This document shows, one piece after another, positions 18,280-26,571 of a stretch of 64,000 nucleotides of DNA. The stretch comes from JAWKRB01 sp041389885 (lineage in GTDB: Bacteria; Myxococcota_A; Polyangia; Polyangiales; Ga0077539). The stretch is taken from the NCBI GenBank assembly GCA_041389885.1, contig JAWKRB010000025.1, forward strand, positions 1 to 64,000, in the 5' to 3' direction. Within the stretch, counting starts at the first letter, position 1; every line of letters starts with the position of its first letter. The position numbers and the translations under genes are program-made. The notes below the pieces were generated by a model. That model did no database searches. It saw nothing but the letters and a program-made list of their open reading frames with translations, and was not told the origin of the DNA.

Positions 18280-19428
18280 TCATCGCCGCGTCGGGTTCCG
18301 CGCGACCTCGGAGAGAAATCCGAAGGTCTCGTCGGCGCAGCGGGTCCAGGTGAAGCGCTCGGCGCGGTCTGAGGCCGCGGCGGCGAGGCGCTCTCTGCGC
18401 CCGGGGTCGTCGCCGAGCTCGCGCAGGGCGCGGGCGATGTCGTCGGGGTCTTCGGGGTCGAAGTACGCGCCGGCGTCGCCGAGCACCTCGGGCATGGGCC
18501 CCCGGTCGGAGCAGGCGATGGGCAGCCCCGCGGCCATCGCCTCGAGCAGGATGTTCGGCAGGTTCTCGCAGCTCGACGCGAACACGAAGAGCTCGGCGCG
18601 GTCGTAGTGCCGGTGCAGCTCGTCGAACCGCACGGGGCCGCGCATCGTGAGGAACCCTCCCGCGGGGTCGACGCGTCGCAGCGACTCGCGCAGGCGGGCG
18701 ACCGAGCGCGGGTCTTCTTCGGCTCCGATGAATTCCGCCGACACGAAGAGCCCCGCGCGGCGCAGCGCGCCGACGGCCTCGGCGACCCGCCACTGGTGCT
18801 TGTAGGGAGAGACGATGGACACGTACAGCACGCGCAGGGGGTCGCTCGCGGTGCACTCCGAGAGCGGGCGCGCGGGCCGCGGGGGGCGCCTGAACCGCGG
18901 CTCGACGCCGTGCGGCACGATGCACGTCCGCCTGGGCGCCGCGGGCCCGAGGGCGGCGCAGATGCGCTCGCGGGCGTACTCCGTGAGAAAGATCACGCCG
19001 TCGGCGCTCGAGAAGGCGCGCCCGTGCATCGAGCGCAGCGCCATGAGCCGCAGGCGCGCGAGCGAGGCGCCGTAGCGCTGGCGCTCAGCCGCCTCGAAGG
19101 GCAGCATGTTCTGCGAGATCACCACCTGCGGGTGAATCGACGGGGGCGAGGTGGCGGCGGGTGACAGCAGCATGTCGACCTCGCGCGCGAGGCGAGGGAG
19201 CACGACGCGCTGCCACGCGAGGCGCGCCGGCAGGGGGCCGTCGAGCAGGGGCTCGTGCGCGACGTGGAGCCAGGGCGGCCGGGGGAGCTCGCGCCCCGTG
19301 GCCTCGCCGCACCACACCCGCACCTCCCGAAAGCCTTGAGCCCCTGGACGCGCCGCGCGCAGCAGCTGCGCCAGGTGGGTGAGCCCTCCGCCCGAGCGAA
19401 TGTTGGATGCGTCGATGCCGAGGATCAT
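18280..19428 (-). CDS. GT4-type glycosyltransferase, tandem copy A
   Basis: 382 aa. First gene of the leftward polysaccharide operon. Same architecture as copy B: MILGIDASNIRSGGGLTHL at the N-terminus, LYVSIVSPYKHQWRVAEAVG in the middle, and E-x7-E in CENLPNILLEAMAAGLP. The two copies diverge most in the N-terminal acceptor-binding half, which suggests duplication followed by change of acceptor, while donor-domain DNA stays near identical. The 132-nt gap to the divergent larB gene (19429-19560) is less GC-rich than its surroundings and is the likely site of the operon promoter; I cannot pick out -35/-10 boxes with confidence. Confidence 0.92.
   Translation of the reverse strand: MILGIDASNIRSGGGLTHLAQLLRAARPGAQGFREVRVWCGEATGRELPRPPWLHVAHEPLLDGPLPARLAWQRVVLPRLAREVDMLLSPAATSPPSIHPQVVISQNMLPFEAAERQRYGASLARLRLMALRSMHGRAFSSADGVIFLTEYARERICAALGPAAPRRTCIVPHGVEPRFRRPPRPARPLSECTASDPLRVLYVSIVSPYKHQWRVAEAVGALRRAGLFVSAEFIGAEEDPRSVARLRESLRRVDPAGGFLTMRGPVRFDELHRHYDRAELFVFASSCENLPNILLEAMAAGLPIACSDRGPMPEVLGDAGAYFDPEDPDDIARALRELGDDPGRRERLAAAASDRAERFTWTRCADETFGFLSEVARNPTRR
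18480..18560 (-). repeat. 81-nt identical segment shared with 17191-17271
   Basis: Partner of the segment in the neighbouring glycosyltransferase. The flanks diverge on both sides by scattered substitutions. Direct orientation, about 1.29 kb apart. Confidence 0.85.
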
Positions 19429-19560
19429 CAGATGGGTTCGCCTGCGAGGGGGTGGGGATTACTCCATTCGCACCAGGCGCTCAATCCGCGCGAACGGGGC
19501 GAATTTCCGCGGGTACGAGGCATGGCGCCGCGGCCGACGCCGCACTATGAGAGCGCTCCG

Positions 19561-20232
19561 ATGGGAATCGAAGACGACATCAAGCTCGACCTGCGCCGCG
19601 GCGAGCGCATCGGACTCCACGAGGCGGTCTACTGCGCCGGAAAGTCTGACGCGCACATCGCGGAGATCCTTCGGCAGAACGCCGTCGCGGGCGGGGCCAT
19701 GCTGCTCACGCGCATGGCGCCGTCGCAGCTCGAGGCGCTTCCGCCGGAGCTCCGAGAGGGCGTGGACTACGACCCCCTGAGCCGCACGGCCATCGTCGGC
19801 CCGCTGGGCCCGCTGGAGAGCGAGCGGCAGGTGGTGGTCGTCGCGGCGGGCACGAGCGACGCCGCGGTCAGCCGGGAGGTCGAGCGAACGCTCCGATTTC
19901 ACGGTCATGGCTGCGTGCGCATCACCGACGTCGGCGCCGCGGGGATGTGGCGGCTCATGGAGCGCATCGACGAGATCCAGTCGTTCCCGGTGGTGATCGT
20001 GATCGCGGGCATGGAGGCGGCGCTGCCCACCGTGCTCGGGGGATTGGTGGGCGGCGTGCTGATCGCGGTTCCGACCTCCGTGGGCTACGGGGTGGGGCAG
20101 GGGGGGGCCGCGGCGCTTAGTTCGGTGCTCACCAGTTGCGCCCAGGGTTTGCTCGCGGTGAACATCGACAACGGATTCGGCGCGGCCTGCGCGGCGCTGA
20201 GGGTGCTCCGCGCGATGCGCTCGTCGCGCTGA
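19561..20232 (+). CDS. larB: LarB-like nickel-pincer cofactor biosynthesis protein (PurE-related)
   Basis: 223 aa. LarB carboxylates and hydrolyses nicotinic acid adenine dinucleotide as the first step of nickel-pincer nucleotide synthesis. The protein shows DIKLDLRRGERIGLHEAVYC at its start, DPLSRTAIVGP (~75) and the PurE-like block VVVAAGTSDAAVSREVERTL (~96-115). A Gly-rich C-terminal part (TVLGGLVGGVLIAVPTSVGY) follows. The ATG at 19561 begins the conserved region; an in-frame ATG 42 nt upstream (19519) is possible. The usual partners LarC and LarE are not in the window. It is the first rightward gene, divergent from the polysaccharide operon. Confidence 0.88.
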   Translation: MGIEDDIKLDLRRGERIGLHEAVYCAGKSDAHIAEILRQNAVAGGAMLLTRMAPSQLEALPPELREGVDYDPLSRTAIVGPLGPLESERQVVVVAAGTSDAAVSREVERTLRFHGHGCVRITDVGAAGMWRLMERIDEIQSFPVVIVIAGMEAALPTVLGGLVGGVLIAVPTSVGYGVGQGGAAALSSVLTSCAQGLLAVNIDNGFGAACAALRVLRAMRSSR

Positions 20233-20235
20233 GCG

Positions 20236-20275
20236 CGACGGGCTCCCGGGTGACGCCTCGGGCGGACGCCCGTCG
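20236..20275 (+). terminator. Possible hairpin terminator after larB
   Basis: Inverted repeat CGACGGGC (20236-20243) and GCCCGTCG (20268-20275), perfect over 8 bp with a 24-nt GC-rich loop, starting 3 nt past the stop codon. No T-tract follows. Weak. Confidence 0.3.
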
Positions 20276-20434
20276 TCTGAATGGATGACGGACGCCCCTG
20301 CAACGAGAGAGACCCAGAGTCCCGGGACCGTAGGCGAGGACGCGAAGAGCCATGTTTTCCAGACCCCACCCGTTCGCCTCGCGCGAGGCCCACCCGCACA
20401 TCCGATGGGGCGCGGGGCTCGCCTGGACGCGTCG

Positions 20435-22921
20435 ATGAGCCTCGATCGCCAGCGGATCCGCACGCGCTACGCCGTGCCCCTGATCGTGGGCGTGCTCACG
20501 CTCACGCCCCTCATGCTCGGCGGCGCCCTCGCTCCGTCTGTCCCGCTCTCCGCCGCGGCCGCCGCGATCGCGCTGTGGATCACGGGCGTCGCGCCGCACA
20601 CGCTGCGCCGCGATCCCCTGCCGAGGGCGTGGTTCGCGCTCGTGCTCGTGCTCGTGCTCCAGCTCGTGCCGCTGCCTCCCGGGCTGCTGCGGGTCCTCGA
20701 CCCGGCTGGGGCCGAGGCGTCGGCGCGGGCGCTCGCGGCCTTCGGCGTGAACCGCGCTGGCGACTGGCGCGCGCTGCACCGCGACCCTGGGAGCGGCATC
20801 GCGGACCTGGTGTACCTCCTCGGCCTCGGGGCGATGTACGCCGCGGCGTTCACGGCCTCGATGCGGGGCCACCTGCTTCGGATCTACTTCGCCTGCGCCA
20901 CGACCGCGCTGGTCATCTCAGCGGTCGCGCTGGCGCACCTGGTGACCGGGCAGGAGCTGCTTTACGGCTTCTACCGCCCGCACCAGGCCGCGCCGCCCGT
21001 GCTCTCGCCGCTGCTCAACGCCAACCACCTCGCCGCGCTCACGGGCACCGGGGCGATCTTGTGGATCGGCGCTGCCTCCGACGCGCGCAACGGGCTTTTG
21101 CGGGTGCTCGACGGCGTCGCGGCCGTGCTCTGCGGCGCCGTCTGCGCGCTCTCGATGAGCCGGGGCGGCGTGGCGGCCGCCGTCGGCGGCGTGGCGGTCT
21201 TCGTGGCCCTCAACGCGCGCAGCCGCGGCGAGGCCGAGCGCCGCCGCGAGCGCACCGACGTGCGCGGTCAGAACCTCACCGCCGTGGGCCTGGGCTCCCT
21301 GGTCTTCGGCGGCGGGATCTACGTCGCCGCGACGGGGCTGCGCCAGGAGTTTCTCCAGGGCGACTCGTCGAAGGTGGAGATCATTCGCCGCGCGGCCGGC
21401 GCGCTCCGGGGACACGCTCTGCTGGGCTCGGGCAGCGGCGCGCTCCCCGTGACCGTCGCCTCGGCGGGTCACCTCGACCCCTCGTGGACCTTTCTCCGGG
21501 CCGAGTCGCTGCCCCTCGACCTCGCGCTGGCCTTCGGGATCCCCGCCGCGGCCTTCACGCTGTACTGCGTGGTCGCGGCGTTTCGTCGGCTGCTCCCGCC
21601 GGGCTCTGCGCCGCCCACCGCGGTGGCGGCCTGGTCGGCCGCGCTGGCGCTGGTCCTTCACGACTTCGTCGATTTCTCGCTCTTTCTGGGCGCGAACGGC
21701 TACGTGCTCGCGGCCATCGGGGGCTTGCTCTCGGCGGGGCGGGCGATCGAGTGGCGCCGGCCCCTCGAGCGCTTCTCGAACCTCAGGCGGTCTCCCGGCG
21801 GCGTGCTGCTGGTGCTGATCGCGGGGCTCGGCGCGGTGGCCTGGCGGTCGCCGCTGGAGGCCGAGCGCGACGCGATGGAGCGCACGCTCCGCGTGAACCC
21901 CAGCGCGTGGAGCGACCCGTCGACGCGGTCGGCGCTCACGCGGCACCCCTCGGACGCGTACCTGCAGCTCCTCGTCGGCTCCTTCGCGGTGACGCAGGGC
22001 GACGCCGCGGGGCTACGCTTCGTCGCCAGGTCGCTCGCGCTCTCGCCGAACTGGCACGCCCCGCACCTGCTGCTCGCGAGGGTCTTCGTCGCGCAGGGGC
22101 GTCGGGGGCAGGCCAAGGTCGAGATCCGCGAGGCCCTGCGGCGGGCGCCGCAGAACGCGTGGGCCGTGGCCGACATCGCGCTGCGCCTCTCGCCCCCGCT
22201 CGACGAAGCGGAGATGGAGCACATCGCGCCTCGCGACCCCTCGGGCATCGTGTTTCTCGACTACCTCGCGACGCGGCAGGGGACGACGCCCGAGATCGCC
22301 GCGATCGCCGACGAGGTGCAGCTCCGCCGGGATCCGAACCAGCGCGGCGCGCTGCTGCGCAGGTCGGGCGCGGCGCGGGCGGCGGGGGAGATCGAGCGCG
22401 CCGAGCGGCTCTGCGCGAGGCTGAGCGTGGCGCACCCCACGAGCCCCCAGGGGTACGACTGCCGGGCGGCGATGCTGGCGCAGCGGGACGACCTCGACGG
22501 CGCGCTGAGGGTGCTCACCGAGGGCCTGCCGAGGGTGAGCTCGCGGTACGAGCTCTACGCCGGGCGGGCGCGGCTCTACGCGCGCCGGCGCGACGCGACG
22601 TCGATGCGACGCGAGGTCGCCTCGATGCTCGACGCGGCGGGGGCCGACCTGGACCGGCGGGTCGCGGCGCACGGGCTCCACGGTCGGCTGGAGGTCGAGC
22701 TGGGCAACGACGCGGCGGCGTGGTCGGCCTTCGAGGCCGCGGAGTCGCTCGCGCTCCCGGAGCACCCGTACCTCCGCGACATGCTGCAGGTCGCGTCGCG
22801 GCAGCGGGACCGCGTCGCCGTCTCGAACGCGTGCTCCGTGCTGATGGAGTCTTCGCCGACCGACCGGCTCGTGCGAGACCTCTGCGAGCGGGCGTCGGAC
22901 GCGGGCGCGCCCCGGCGATGA
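20435..22921 (+). CDS. O-antigen ligase/polymerase-like membrane protein with TPR tail
   Basis: About 828 aa from the ATG at 20435 (MSLDRQRIRTRYAV); an in-frame ATG at 20285 would add a 50-residue non-hydrophobic leader. Residues 1-450 hold roughly ten membrane helices. The large periplasmic loop with LLNANHLAALTGTGAILW and the downstream SGSGALP pattern fit the O-antigen ligase/Wzy superfamily, which joins or polymerises lipid-linked glycans on the periplasmic side. Residues about 480-828 are helical TPR-like repeats (LRVNPSAWSD, RFVARSLALSPNWHAPHLLL and similar). Located between the polysaccharide operon and the tyrosine kinase, it probably acts as the polymerase or ligase for that polymer. 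Confidence 0.82.
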   Translation: MSLDRQRIRTRYAVPLIVGVLTLTPLMLGGALAPSVPLSAAAAAIALWITGVAPHTLRRDPLPRAWFALVLVLVLQLVPLPPGLLRVLDPAGAEASARALAAFGVNRAGDWRALHRDPGSGIADLVYLLGLGAMYAAAFTASMRGHLLRIYFACATTALVISAVALAHLVTGQELLYGFYRPHQAAPPVLSPLLNANHLAALTGTGAILWIGAASDARNGLLRVLDGVAAVLCGAVCALSMSRGGVAAAVGGVAVFVALNARSRGEAERRRERTDVRGQNLTAVGLGSLVFGGGIYVAATGLRQEFLQGDSSKVEIIRRAAGALRGHALLGSGSGALPVTVASAGHLDPSWTFLRAESLPLDLALAFGIPAAAFTLYCVVAAFRRLLPPGSAPPTAVAAWSAALALVLHDFVDFSLFLGANGYVLAAIGGLLSAGRAIEWRRPLERFSNLRRSPGGVLLVLIAGLGAVAWRSPLEAERDAMERTLRVNPSAWSDPSTRSALTRHPSDAYLQLLVGSFAVTQGDAAGLRFVARSLALSPNWHAPHLLLARVFVAQGRRGQAKVEIREALRRAPQNAWAVADIALRLSPPLDEAEMEHIAPRDPSGIVFLDYLATRQGTTPEIAAIADEVQLRRDPNQRGALLRRSGAARAAGEIERAERLCARLSVAHPTSPQGYDCRAAMLAQRDDLDGALRVLTEGLPRVSSRYELYAGRARLYARRRDATSMRREVASMLDAAGADLDRRVAAHGLHGRLEVELGNDAAAWSAFEAAESLALPEHPYLRDMLQVASRQRDRVAVSNACSVLMESSPTDRLVRDLCERASDAGAPRR

Positions 22922-23065
22922 ATCTGGCTCGGCGCTCGGGCAACGGATCGAGCGCAACCCCCGAGGCGGGCGGCTTTGGTCGCGTTGCTTCATCTGATAG
23001 AAGGTCGCAGCCGTAGAGATGCATTGGAGCGACGCGTGAACCCGAGGGAGCGAGCCATCCCAACC

Positions 23066-25354
23066 ATGACGGAGAGTCAAAACCCGTCGATGGACCAGCT
23101 GCGGCTGCTGTGGAAGCACCGCTGGATCATCCTGAGCGGCATCGCGGTCGCGCTGTGCGTCGACGCCCTGTGGGTGCTGCGGCAGCCGAAGATCTACGCG
23201 GCGAGCACCTCGGTGCAGTTCGACCCGAACCCGCCGCGCCCGCTGGGGCGGCAGGTCGAAGAGGTCGAGACCGGAGGCGCGGGCTCGTACTGGAACCTCC
23301 GGGAGTACTACGAGACGCAGTACCGGGTGGCGAAGAGCCGCGGGGTGGCGGAGGGCGCGGTGCGGCGGCTCGGGCTGCAGCACGACCCCGACTTTCTGCG
23401 CGTGCCCACCGCGCGGCGCGCGAGCTTTCGCTCGTTCACGGTGGCCGACGCCGCGAACGTGCTCCTGAGCCGCATGCGGGTGGAGCCGGTGAAGGAGTCG
23501 CGGCTGATGAACATCACCGTCGAAGACACCTCCCCACGGCGCGCGCAGCTGCTCGCGAACACCCTCGCGGACGTGTACATCCAGCGCAACCTCGACCGAC
23601 GTCTCGCGAGCACCCGCGACGCGGTGCGCTGGCTGACCAACCAGCTCGACGACCTTCGGGACCACCTCTCGAGCGCCGAGGACGCGCTGCAGACCTACCG
23701 CCGCGCGCACGGCATCGTCTCGGAGAACTTTCAGGACCAGCGGAACATCCTGGGCAATCGGATGGCGCGCCTCTCCGACGCGCTCACCGACGCGCAGACC
23801 CGACGCTTCACCCTCGCGGCGCGGGTGACCGAGGTGCAGCGCGCCGAGCGAGACATCTCCCGGGCGCTGGCCGAGGCGGCGACCGGCGGCGCGCTCGACG
23901 CGTCGAGCGAGGCCCGCGGGGCCTGGCACCAGCAGGTCTCGGCGGCGATGTCGTCGCTCACGGCGCCGGAGTTTCTCTCGTCGACGATCCTGACCGCGCT
24001 GCGCACGCAGTTCGAGCAGGCGAGCCGAGACGAGGCCGCGCTCGAGCCGCGCTACCTGCCGCGCGCGGTCGAGCTGCGCACCGCGCGGGCGCGCACGAAC
24101 TCGGTGATGAACCTCTTTCGCGCGGAGGTCGCGAACATCCGCGGCGCGGCCGAGGCCGAGCTCCGGGGCGTCACCCGCGCCGAGGGGAACATCCGCGGCG
24201 AGCTGTCGGCCTCCCAGCGCCTCGCGGTGGAGCTGAACCAGCACGAGATGGAGTACTCCCGGCTGACGCGGGAGCGAGACAACCACGCGAAGATCTACGG
24301 CATCGTGCTGGAGCGCTCCACCGAGGTGAACCTCATGCGCGACCTGCAGGTGAACAACATCTCGGTGCTCGACTACGCGCTGGTTCCGGTCAGCCCCATC
24401 AAGCCCCGGGTGTTCGTGAGCCTGGTGGTGGGCGCGGTGCTGGGGCTGGTGCTGGGCATCTTCGCGGCGCTGCTCGCGGCCCTGGCCGACCGCACCGTGC
24501 GCTCTCGCGAGGACGTCGAGGAGGTGCTCGGGGTGCCGAACCTCGGCTTCCTCCCGAAGATCACCGACCGCACCGTGCGCGACGGCGCGAAGTACCAGTA
24601 CAGCGACCGGCCGGCGTCGCACGAGCCCATCGACAACCTCGACCTCGTGGTGCACTCGCACCCCGCGTCGATGGTGGCCGAGATGGCGCGTGGCATTCGC
24701 ACGAACCTCTTGTTCATGTCGCCCGACACGCCGTTTCAGATGCTGATGGTCGCCAGCGCCTCGCCGCGCGAGGGCAAGACCTTCACCGCCGTGAGCCTCG
24801 CGACCACCCTCGCGCACTCGGGCAAGAGGGTGCTGCTGGTCGACGGCGACCTGCGCCGACCTCGCATCCACCGGGTGTTTCGCCTGCGTCCTCCCGTGGG
24901 CTTCACCAGCGTGCTGATCAACGAGGCCACCCTCGACGAGTGCATCCTCGACACGCCGGTGCCCAACCTTCAGGTGCTGCCGTGCGGGCCGCTCCCGCCC
25001 AACCCCGCGGAGCTGCTGCACAGCCAGAAGGCGGCCGACATCCTCGCCGAGCTCCGTCGTCGGTACGACCGGGTGATCTTCGACTCGCCGCCCATCAACG
25101 CCGTCAACGACGCGCTCGCGCTGGGCGCGCAGCTCGACGGCGTGGTGCTGGTGGTGCGCGCGCGCAAGACCCGCCGCGACCAGGCCGCGATGGTGGTGCG
25201 TCAGCTCAAGAGCCTCGGGAGCCGGGTGGTGGGCTGCGTGCTCAACGCCTACGACGGCCGCGACGACTCGCCGGGCTACTACTACGGCCGCTACGACTAC
25301 TCGCCGAACCCCGGCGAGCTCACCCTCAAGCCCAGTTCGAGCCCTCCTCCGTGA
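23066..25354 (+). CDS. Wzc-like polysaccharide co-polymerase / tyrosine autokinase (BY-kinase)
   Basis: 762 aa. An inner-membrane protein controlling chain length and export of capsular or exopolysaccharide through autophosphorylation. The N-terminal Wzz domain has a membrane helix at about 25-43 and a second near 448-470 (FVSLVVGAVLGLVLGIFAAL), with a coiled-coil periplasmic region between. The cytoplasmic kinase has Walker A ASPREGKT (~568), Walker A' VLLVDGDLRRP and Walker B RVIFDSPPI. The C-terminus is a tyrosine cluster, SPGYYYGRYDYSPN, the expected autophosphorylation site. I start at 23066 (MTESQNPSMDQL). The longer frame from 22976 adds unlikely residues. The matching outer-membrane Wza and flippase Wzx are not in the window. 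Confidence 0.93.
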   Translation: MTESQNPSMDQLRLLWKHRWIILSGIAVALCVDALWVLRQPKIYAASTSVQFDPNPPRPLGRQVEEVETGGAGSYWNLREYYETQYRVAKSRGVAEGAVRRLGLQHDPDFLRVPTARRASFRSFTVADAANVLLSRMRVEPVKESRLMNITVEDTSPRRAQLLANTLADVYIQRNLDRRLASTRDAVRWLTNQLDDLRDHLSSAEDALQTYRRAHGIVSENFQDQRNILGNRMARLSDALTDAQTRRFTLAARVTEVQRAERDISRALAEAATGGALDASSEARGAWHQQVSAAMSSLTAPEFLSSTILTALRTQFEQASRDEAALEPRYLPRAVELRTARARTNSVMNLFRAEVANIRGAAEAELRGVTRAEGNIRGELSASQRLAVELNQHEMEYSRLTRERDNHAKIYGIVLERSTEVNLMRDLQVNNISVLDYALVPVSPIKPRVFVSLVVGAVLGLVLGIFAALLAALADRTVRSREDVEEVLGVPNLGFLPKITDRTVRDGAKYQYSDRPASHEPIDNLDLVVHSHPASMVAEMARGIRTNLLFMSPDTPFQMLMVASASPREGKTFTAVSLATTLAHSGKRVLLVDGDLRRPRIHRVFRLRPPVGFTSVLINEATLDECILDTPVPNLQVLPCGPLPPNPAELLHSQKAADILAELRRRYDRVIFDSPPINAVNDALALGAQLDGVVLVVRARKTRRDQAAMVVRQLKSLGSRVVGCVLNAYDGRDDSPGYYYGRYDYSPNPGELTLKPSSSPPP

Positions 25355-25392
25355 CAGGGGCGCCCCGCATCGGGTAGTGGGCGGGCGCGCAC

Positions 25393-26508
25393 ATGGAGCA
25401 CCACGCACGACTCCCGATCGTTCCCGCCCGACCCGCGCGCCGCACCTGGCGCGACGAGGCGCGGGAGGCGGTCACCGACCTGCCGGGCCTCGAGCGGAGC
25501 CTCAGGCTCACGGAGTCTGAGCGAGAGGGCGCGCGGCGCTCGATCGCGTCGGGCTTTCCGATGTCGATCACGCCCTACTACCTCTCGCTCTGCGACCCCG
25601 ACGACCCCTCGTGCCCCGTGCGGCTCCAGTGCGTGCCGCAGGCGCAGGAGGCGACCGAGGTCCCCGGCGACCTCCGCGACCCGCTGGGTGAAGAGGCGCA
25701 CGAGGTCGCGCCGAACCTCGTGCAGCGCTACCCCGATCGCGCGCTGCTCCTCGCGACCGACCGCTGCTCGGTGTACTGCCGCTTCTGCACCCGCTCGCGC
25801 ATGGTGGGGCAAGACGGCGGCGCTCGCTCGGTCGAGCGCCTGCGCCCCGCCATCGAGTGGCTCCGCGCGCACCCCGAGGTGCGGGACGTCATCGTGTCGG
25901 GCGGCGACCCCCTCGTGATGTCGACGGCGCGGCTCTCGCGGGTGCTGGCGCTCGTGCGTGAGGTGCCGAGCGTCGAGACGATCCGGCTGGCGACCCGGGC
26001 GCCCGTGGTGCTGCCGTCGCGGGTCACGAAGTCGCTCTGCCGCGCGCTGCGACGCTTCGCGCCGGTGTGGCTGATGACCCACTTCAACCACCCCAAGGAG
26101 CTCACCCCTCAGGCCATCGCCGCGTGCGAGCGCCTGGTCGATCACGGCATCCCCGTGATGAACCAGTCGGTGCTGCTGCGCGGGGTGAACGACGACGCCG
26201 AGACGCTGGCGGCCCTCTTTCGCGGGCTGGTGCGGGCGAGGGTGCGGCCCTACTACCTGCTCCAGACCGATCCCGTGAAGGGCACCGGGCACCTGCGCAC
26301 GCCCCTCGCGACGGGCATCTCGATCATGGAGAAGCTCCAGGGGCGGCTCACGGGCATCGCGCTGCCGAAGTTCATCGTCGACACGCCCAACGGCATGGGC
26401 AAGGTCCCCGTGGGGCCGAACTACGTGCTCTCGCACGCGCCGGGCGAGACCCTGCTGCGCACGTTTCGCAACGAGGTCGTGACCTACGTCGACCCGCCCG
26501 CGCGCTGA
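25393..26508 (+). CDS. KamA-family radical SAM protein (lysine 2,3-aminomutase-like)
   Basis: 371 aa. Radical SAM/PLP enzyme of the lysine 2,3-aminomutase family. The [4Fe-4S]-SAM site is CSVYCRFC (~128-135, CxxxCxxC), followed by VSGGDPLV. The PLP lysine lies in the C-terminal PNGMGKVPVGPNYV. The two acidic lysine-binding positions appear kept (QTDPVKGTGHLRT; FIVDTPNG). The conserved N-terminal block TPYYLSLCDPDDPSCPVR is present. That favours a true aminomutase over the shorter EpmB, which modifies elongation factor P; no efp or epmA is nearby. It lies 38 nt after the tyrosine kinase gene and 63 nt before leuS. Product inferred as beta-lysine. Confidence 0.85.
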   Translation: MEHHARLPIVPARPARRTWRDEAREAVTDLPGLERSLRLTESEREGARRSIASGFPMSITPYYLSLCDPDDPSCPVRLQCVPQAQEATEVPGDLRDPLGEEAHEVAPNLVQRYPDRALLLATDRCSVYCRFCTRSRMVGQDGGARSVERLRPAIEWLRAHPEVRDVIVSGGDPLVMSTARLSRVLALVREVPSVETIRLATRAPVVLPSRVTKSLCRALRRFAPVWLMTHFNHPKELTPQAIAACERLVDHGIPVMNQSVLLRGVNDDAETLAALFRGLVRARVRPYYLLQTDPVKGTGHLRTPLATGISIMEKLQGRLTGIALPKFIVDTPNGMGKVPVGPNYVLSHAPGETLLRTFRNEVVTYVDPPAR

Positions 26509-26571
26509 GGGCGCCTGGGCGCCGAGGGCGCTTGCGAGCGGGGGGCGCGCGCTGGTAGGTGCTTCGGCGCT

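Noticed and set aside
22013..25408. An 1131-codon leftward frame antisense to the O-antigen ligase and tyrosine kinase genes
   Set aside because: Arg/His/Val-rich, no motifs, and opposite two strongly recognised genes; long antisense frames are expected at this GC content.
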